Assembly: GCF_022808175.1 (NCBI RefSeq)
Contig: NZ_JALGBX010000004.1
Span: forward strand, 331,446-395,445
Length of the DNA: 64,000 nucleotides
Direction of reading: 5' to 3'
From: Streptomyces sp. AP-93
Lineage (GTDB): Bacteria; Actinomycetota; Actinomycetes; Streptomycetales; Streptomycetaceae
The translations under genes were made by a program, and so were the position numbers. Shown one piece after another: positions 59,748-64,000 of this stretch (position 1 is its first letter; every line of letters starts with the position of its first letter). The notes under the pieces were generated by a model, which worked only from the letters and a program-made list of their open reading frames with translations, was not told where the DNA came from and made no database searches.

Positions 59748-59822
59748 ATGTCGAAGCGCGCACGCAAGAAGAGGGCCCGTCGCAAGAAGGCCGCCAACCA
59801 CGGCGGCCGAGCCTGCGGCTGA
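59748..59822 (+). CDS. Ribosomal protein bL37 family peptide (24 residues)
   Basis: A 24-codon gene beginning MSKRARKKRARRKKAANHGG: a highly basic peptide with the ANHG-x-R ending known from bL37, the tiny large-subunit protein found in actinobacterial ribosomes (first seen in the Mycobacterium smegmatis 70S structure). It starts 14 bp after the SDR stop behind AAGGGA and ends just before a strong terminator, so it is co-transcribed with the SDR. Identification rests on my memory of the mycobacterial sequence pattern. Confidence 0.75.
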   Translation: MSKRARKKRARRKKAANHGGRACG

Positions 59823-59837
59823 CCGCTGTCCCACCTC

Positions 59838-59866
59838 GCGGGGCGGCCCCGACAGGGCCGCCCCGC
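59838..59866 (+). terminator. Terminator after the bL37 gene
   Basis: A perfect 12-bp inverted repeat (arm GCGGGGCGGCCC, 5-base loop), 15 bp after the stop; it can also serve the convergent TauE gene. Confidence 0.8.
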
Positions 59867-59896
59867 TTCCCTGGCTAGGGGTCGGCCCTGGTCGGG

Positions 59897-60721
59897 TCAG
59901 TCGTGACGGGCGAGCTTGACCGCGGAGGCGAGCAGGACCACGGCCAGCACGGGGATGAGGACCGCGTTCGGGAACACACCGAGCAGAAGCCCGCCCAGAA
60001 CGGCGCCGGCGATCGATCCCGCTGCCATCACCGCGGTGAAGCGGAGGTTGGCGCCGAGGACGGCGAAGCTGCCGTCACGGCTGTAGCGGGCGAAGGCCAC
60101 CAGCATGGTCGGCAGGGAGACCAGCAGGGAGAGGCTCCCGGCGGTCTTGATGTCCTCTCCGAACAGCAGCACGATCGTCGGGATCAGCAGCTCGCCCCCG
60201 GCCACACCCATGATCGCCGCGACCACGCCGATCCCGAACCCGGCCACGACTCCGGCAGGCACCCGCGCCCACAGCGGCAGCGCAAGGGCGTCCAGGGGGG
60301 TGGTGTGGGTGACCACCAGGGCAGCGGCCATGAGCACCATCAACGCCGCGAGGACCTTGTACAGAGTGGCGGAGCGCATGCGTACCGCCCAGGCGGCTCC
60401 GGCCCAGGCGCCGAGCAGGCTGCCGGCCAGCAGGTTGACCGCGACCGGCCAGCGTGCGGCCACCTCGGCGGCCGGGACCGCGGCCAGCCGGGCGGGCAGC
60501 GCGACCAGGACCACGACCAGGCTCATCGCCTTGTTCAGGATGACCGCCGAGAGCGCCGCGAACCCGAAGAGACCGATCAGCAGCGGCAGGCGGAACTCCG
60601 CGCCGCCCAGCCCGATCATCCCGCCCAGAACGCCGATGGCCGCCCCCGCACCGAAGACGACGGGCGTCGATCGCGTCGATCGGAGGGAGGCAAGGTTCTG
60701 GTCAGTGCGCATGAACGACAT
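59897..60721 (-). CDS. TauE/SafE-family membrane permease
   Basis: A 274-residue membrane protein with about eight hydrophobic segments. The first, VVFGAGAAIGVLGGMIGLGG, holds the Gly-rich motif repeated later as GFGIGVVAAIMGVAGGELLI, the twin repeat of TauE/SafE (DUF81) proteins. Members export sulfite, sulfoacetate or related anions. It stands alone between terminator and kdpE; the substrate is unknown. Confidence 0.85.
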   Translation of the reverse strand: MSFMRTDQNLASLRSTRSTPVVFGAGAAIGVLGGMIGLGGAEFRLPLLIGLFGFAALSAVILNKAMSLVVVLVALPARLAAVPAAEVAARWPVAVNLLAGSLLGAWAGAAWAVRMRSATLYKVLAALMVLMAAALVVTHTTPLDALALPLWARVPAGVVAGFGIGVVAAIMGVAGGELLIPTIVLLFGEDIKTAGSLSLLVSLPTMLVAFARYSRDGSFAVLGANLRFTAVMAAGSIAGAVLGGLLLGVFPNAVLIPVLAVVLLASAVKLARHD

Positions 60722-60848
60722 CGTCGCTGGTCACAGGCCCGACCGCTACGGACCGACCCCACGTTCGGGGGAACCACCGGATACCCGCCCAGGGCTTTGT
60801 CAGGACCTCCGAGCACCAGACGCCTTTCGGTCCGCCGACTCGACGCTC

Positions 60849-61535
<687 letters not shown>

Positions 61536-61771
61536 CGGCGTGCCGCCTTCCTCTCGTACGTCAGTCGATGAAACAACCGTTTCCCGCTGCCTGGGCACGC
61601 CTTGACAGCGTCCATACGGCGAGGAGCGCGAGCTTGACGACCTCCATACGGGCACCCGCCCAAGGCGCCCCTGAAGCCGCTGCCGGCGCCCCGTCAAGAT
61701 CTCGTCGCCGAGGCATCAGCAGTCCGTCAGGATGCGCTGCCGAGGGCCCGGTCCTCCTTAACGTCGCACGC

Positions 61772-62332
61772 ATGGGACGACGAATCACCCGGTCGGAGAG
61801 CGGCATACGAACCGGACACGCGGGGCCTCCCGGCCCGCTCGCACAGGACGTCCACTGGGCCGGTGAGCGACGATCGGCGATCGGCGTCGCTTCCCTGTTC
61901 GGCACGGCCCTGTTCGTGATGGACGCAGGCGCCGGCCGACTCGACGTGACCCGCGGTGCCCTCTGGACCGGGCTGGCCGTACTCGTCTTCGTGATCATGC
62001 TGCCGCCCAGGGTCTCCGTCCTGCCCGGCGTACTGAGCACCTGCGGGCTGCTGGTGGCACGCAGGGTCCGCACCGACCGCCTCGTCTCGGTCCAGTGGTC
62101 GGACGGGGTGTCCCAGCGGCTGGTCCTCCGGGACACGGAGGGAGGCCGGGTCGAGATAGACCCGACCGTGCTCGTACGGAATCCGGCGATGTGGCGGTGT
62201 CTGGACAAGGACACCCGTACCTCCATCCGGCGCGGCACGCTGCGGTACGGCGCGACCGCCCTGTGCCGGTTGACCGCGCGCATCGACCGCGAGACGGCTC
62301 ACACGGTCTTCAAGGCGTCCGGCCTGCGGTGA
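61772..62332 (+). CDS. Two-helix membrane protein of unknown function
   Basis: A 186-residue protein. Two membrane helices (AIGVASLFGTALFVMDAG and ALWTGLAVLVFVIMLPPRV) are followed by a cytosolic domain (VRTDRLVSVQWSDGVSQRLV, GGRVEIDPTVLVRNPAMWRC) that looks PH-like (bPH2 type). The C-terminal part contains DKDTRTSIRRGTLRYGATAL. The upstream region includes CTCCTTAACG, similar to sequences near kdp promoters. It is divergent from kdpE. Function unknown. Confidence 0.65.
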   Translation: MGRRITRSESGIRTGHAGPPGPLAQDVHWAGERRSAIGVASLFGTALFVMDAGAGRLDVTRGALWTGLAVLVFVIMLPPRVSVLPGVLSTCGLLVARRVRTDRLVSVQWSDGVSQRLVLRDTEGGRVEIDPTVLVRNPAMWRCLDKDTRTSIRRGTLRYGATALCRLTARIDRETAHTVFKASGLR

Positions 62333-62401
62333 CCGGCTCACGCCGCCTCCGCTCGCCGTACGGCCGCGGGCGTGTAGCCGGGGTGGATGGGTTGAGAGCG
62401 G

Positions 62402-63208
62402 TCAGGCGCACTGCCCGACGAGTTGGTCCGCGAGCTTGTTCAGCCGCTTGACCGTGCGGTCCCCGATTGCCCCTGCGGCGGGCTGCATCCGCTCGCCGCG
62501 GTCGTAGTAGGCGCCGTTGACGATCTCGACTGCCGGGTCGCACAGCCGCACGACGTGTGCGGCGCCCTCGGCGGGCGCCGCGCCCTCATGTCCGTACAGC
62601 GGCCTCAGCGCGGTCTCGCAGATGCCCGGGTTGACGGACACGGCGGTGACCCGGGGGTCGGCTGCGAAGACGGTGAGCGCGAGCTGCGACTGCGCGTAGG
62701 CCGCGAGGCGCGAGTAACGGCGTGTGCGGTTCGGGTCGTTCCACATGATCGAGGCGGTGCGGTGCATCGAGGAGGAGACGTTCACGACGCGTCCGCCCGG
62801 GTCGGTGGTGAGTGCGGGCTCCATGAGGTGCGTCAGGAGGTAGTGGGCGAGGAAGTTGACCTGGAAGGAGAGCTCGTTGCCGTCGCGAGTGATCGTGTGG
62901 CGCTCGGGGGCGGCGACGGCGGCGTTGTTGACCAGGACGTCGAGGTAGGGGTGGCCGGTGATGACCCGGTTGGCGAGCCGTTCGACCTCGTCGAGCCGCG
63001 TGAAGTCCGCGGCGCACGGCCGCAGGAGCTCCGCGTCGACATCAGCGGTGGCGAGGAGGCGCTTCACGGCCGACCGGGCCTCGTCCGGGGTGCGGCCGTG
63101 GAGCAGGACGGTGGCGCCGCTCTCGGCCAACTGGCGGGCGGTCTCGTAGCCGATGCCGGAGGTGGCACCGGTGACCATGATGGTCCGGCCGGACAGGAAC
63201 GAAGACAT
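62402..63208 (-). CDS. Short-chain dehydrogenase-like protein, copy 2
   Basis: A 268-residue paralogue of the protein at 58921, identical over long runs (SRLAAYAQSQLALTVFAADP, RVTAVS, PGICET, GAAHVVRLCDPA). It has the same cofactor loop IMVTGATSGIGYETARQLAE and the same Gln in place of the catalytic Lys (YAQSQ). It occupies the place behind kdpB where kdpC would be expected. Substrate unknown. Confidence 0.86.
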   Translation of the reverse strand: MSSFLSGRTIMVTGATSGIGYETARQLAESGATVLLHGRTPDEARSAVKRLLATADVDAELLRPCAADFTRLDEVERLANRVITGHPYLDVLVNNAAVAAPERHTITRDGNELSFQVNFLAHYLLTHLMEPALTTDPGGRVVNVSSSMHRTASIMWNDPNRTRRYSRLAAYAQSQLALTVFAADPRVTAVSVNPGICETALRPLYGHEGAAPAEGAAHVVRLCDPAVEIVNGAYYDRGERMQPAAGAIGDRTVKRLNKLADQLVGQCA

Positions 63209-63286
63209 GAGGGGATCCAGTCGACGGGCACGGTGGCGGGCGGCCGAAGAAGCCGGGGCTCAGCCGTGCGGTGAAGTGTGATCCCG

Positions 63287-63344
63287 AATCCCGTAGCGCG
63301 TATCGCAGATCGCGTATCGCAGATCGCGCATCCCGTAGCGCGTA
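63287..63344. repeat. Nested direct repeats between SDR copy 2 and kdpB
   Basis: ATCCCGTAGCGCGTA occurs at both ends (about 63289-63303 and 63330-63344). Two copies of the 14-bp unit GCGTATCGCAGATC (63298-63311, 63312-63325) fill the middle. It lies in a non-coding gap of 254 bp. Confidence 0.7.
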
Positions 63345-63462
63345 CGGGCTGGGGGCGCCTGCGGACCGGCGATTGGCCGGCGGGACCACGTCGTCCATCC
63401 AACTGGCCTGCAGGGCGCCGCTCAAGCGCCCTGACGGTCCTCTGACGCGGTTTTGCCGGACT

Positions 63463-64000
63463 TCAGCCGAGGCCGGGGATCGTGGACACCAGCAGGTCGA
63501 TGAGCTTGATGCCGACGAAGGGCAGGATCAGGCCGCCGAGGCCGTAGACGCCGAGGTTGCGGCGCAGCAGGTCGTGTGCGGAGGCCGGCTTGTAGCGGAC
63601 TCCGCGCAGGGCGAGCGGGATCAGGGCGACGATGATCAGGGCGTTGAAGATGATCGCCGAGGTGATCGCGGAGGTCGGGCTGTGCAGGCCCATGATGTTG
63701 AGGGCTTCGAGGCCGGGGTAGGCCGCGGTGAACATCGCGGGGATGATCGCGAAGTACTTCGCCACGTCGTTCGTGATCGAGAAGGTCGTGAGTGCGCCGC
63801 GTGTGATCAGGAGCTGTTTGCCGATCTCGACGATGTCGATGAGCTTGGTGGGGTTGGAGTCGAGGTCCACCATGTTCCCGGCCTCCTTGGCGGCCGAGGT
63901 GCCCGTGTTCATGGCCACGCCCACATCGGCCTGGGCGAGCGCCGGGGCGTCGTTCGTGCCGTCGCCCGTCATCGCGACGAGCTTGCCGCCCTCCTGCTCC
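63463..64000 (-). CDS. kdpB: Potassium-transporting P-type ATPase B subunit, C-terminal part (window edge)
   Basis: The last 178 or so residues of KdpB, running off the window end. [20 protein letters not shown] is the P-type ATPase hinge motif, followed by [20 protein letters not shown], the membrane region [20 protein letters not shown] and [20 protein letters not shown], and [20 protein letters not shown]. The protein end is normal. In standard operons kdpC follows at once, but here a 254-bp gap and an SDR gene follow. Confidence 0.93.
   Translation of the reverse strand, partial: EQEGGKLVAMTGDGTNDAPALAQADVGVAMNTGTSAAKEAGNMVDLDSNPTKLIDIVEIGKQLLITRGALTTFSITNDVAKYFAIIPAMFTAAYPGLEALNIMGLHSPTSAITSAIIFNALIIVALIPLALRGVRYKPASAHDLLRRNLGVYGLGGLILPFVGIKLIDLLVSTIPGLG

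Overview
The window is high-GC actinobacterial DNA, almost certainly from a Streptomyces or close relative. The signs are SpoIIE-type PP2C phosphatases with RsbW-like kinase domains, secreted modular chitinases with DasR-type promoter repeats, a Tat-exported PHP protein, TTA-codon control, a bL37 ribosomal peptide gene and IclR/ABC/sugar-acid operons. No rRNA, tRNA or CRISPR array was found.

Region 1 (1-9.5 kb) is accessory and eroded. It holds a PP2C/anti-sigma-type regulator, a frameshifted AraC-type regulator, and a polyamine uptake and oxidation cluster (PotB remnant, PotC, PotA, flavin amine oxidase, aminoaldehyde dehydrogenase). The cluster's left permease is fused head-on to a TetR C-terminal stub.

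Region 2 (9.5-18.3 kb) is an envelope thiol-redox cluster. A thioredoxin lipoprotein, TlpA-like protein, CcdA-like membrane protein and DsbD-alpha-like lipoprotein appear co-transcribed with an OmpR/histidine-kinase pair. A Ser/Pro-rich membrane protein, a CAP-domain protein and a PHP-domain protein follow. A shared 19-bp promoter element lies in front of the thioredoxin and CAP genes.

Region 3 (18.3-25.9 kb and 47.7-52.2 kb) is for polysaccharide and sugar-acid use. It has a CBM/FN3/GH8 glycosidase and a CBM/beta-helix protein behind a perfect 18-bp inverted repeat, then an IclR regulator divergent from an ABC sugar importer. The second permease gene is cut after codon 217. Its missing C-terminal third, and the downstream uronate/aldarate genes (KdgD, glucarate-dehydratase-like, an unknown protein, uronate dehydrogenase), reappear 21.8 kb further on.

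Region 4 (25,925-47,728) is the inserted DNA: an integrative element with three tyrosine-recombinase genes and a small coiled-coil gene at its left end (Tn554/GInt-like layout). Its cargo is a resolvase-like gene, a complete PEP-dependent glycerol/dihydroxyacetone system (GlpF, DhaK, DhaL, DhaM, HPr, EI, IclR regulator, aldo/keto reductase), two secreted GH18 chitinases, and at the right end a TTA-containing small membrane protein with two membrane-anchored Mrr-like nucleases. Removing 25,925-47,728 joins the permease halves exactly in frame.

Region 5 (52-64 kb) holds a P450, a LysA homologue, a VOC remnant, a KimA-like potassium importer, two near-duplicate SDR genes lacking the usual catalytic Lys, a bL37 gene, a TauE-type permease, KdpE, a membrane protein and the end of KdpB without kdpC behind it.

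Five genes carry apparent single-base frameshifts, three of them clearly one missing base in a C/G run. Sequencing error must be excluded before calling these genes dead.
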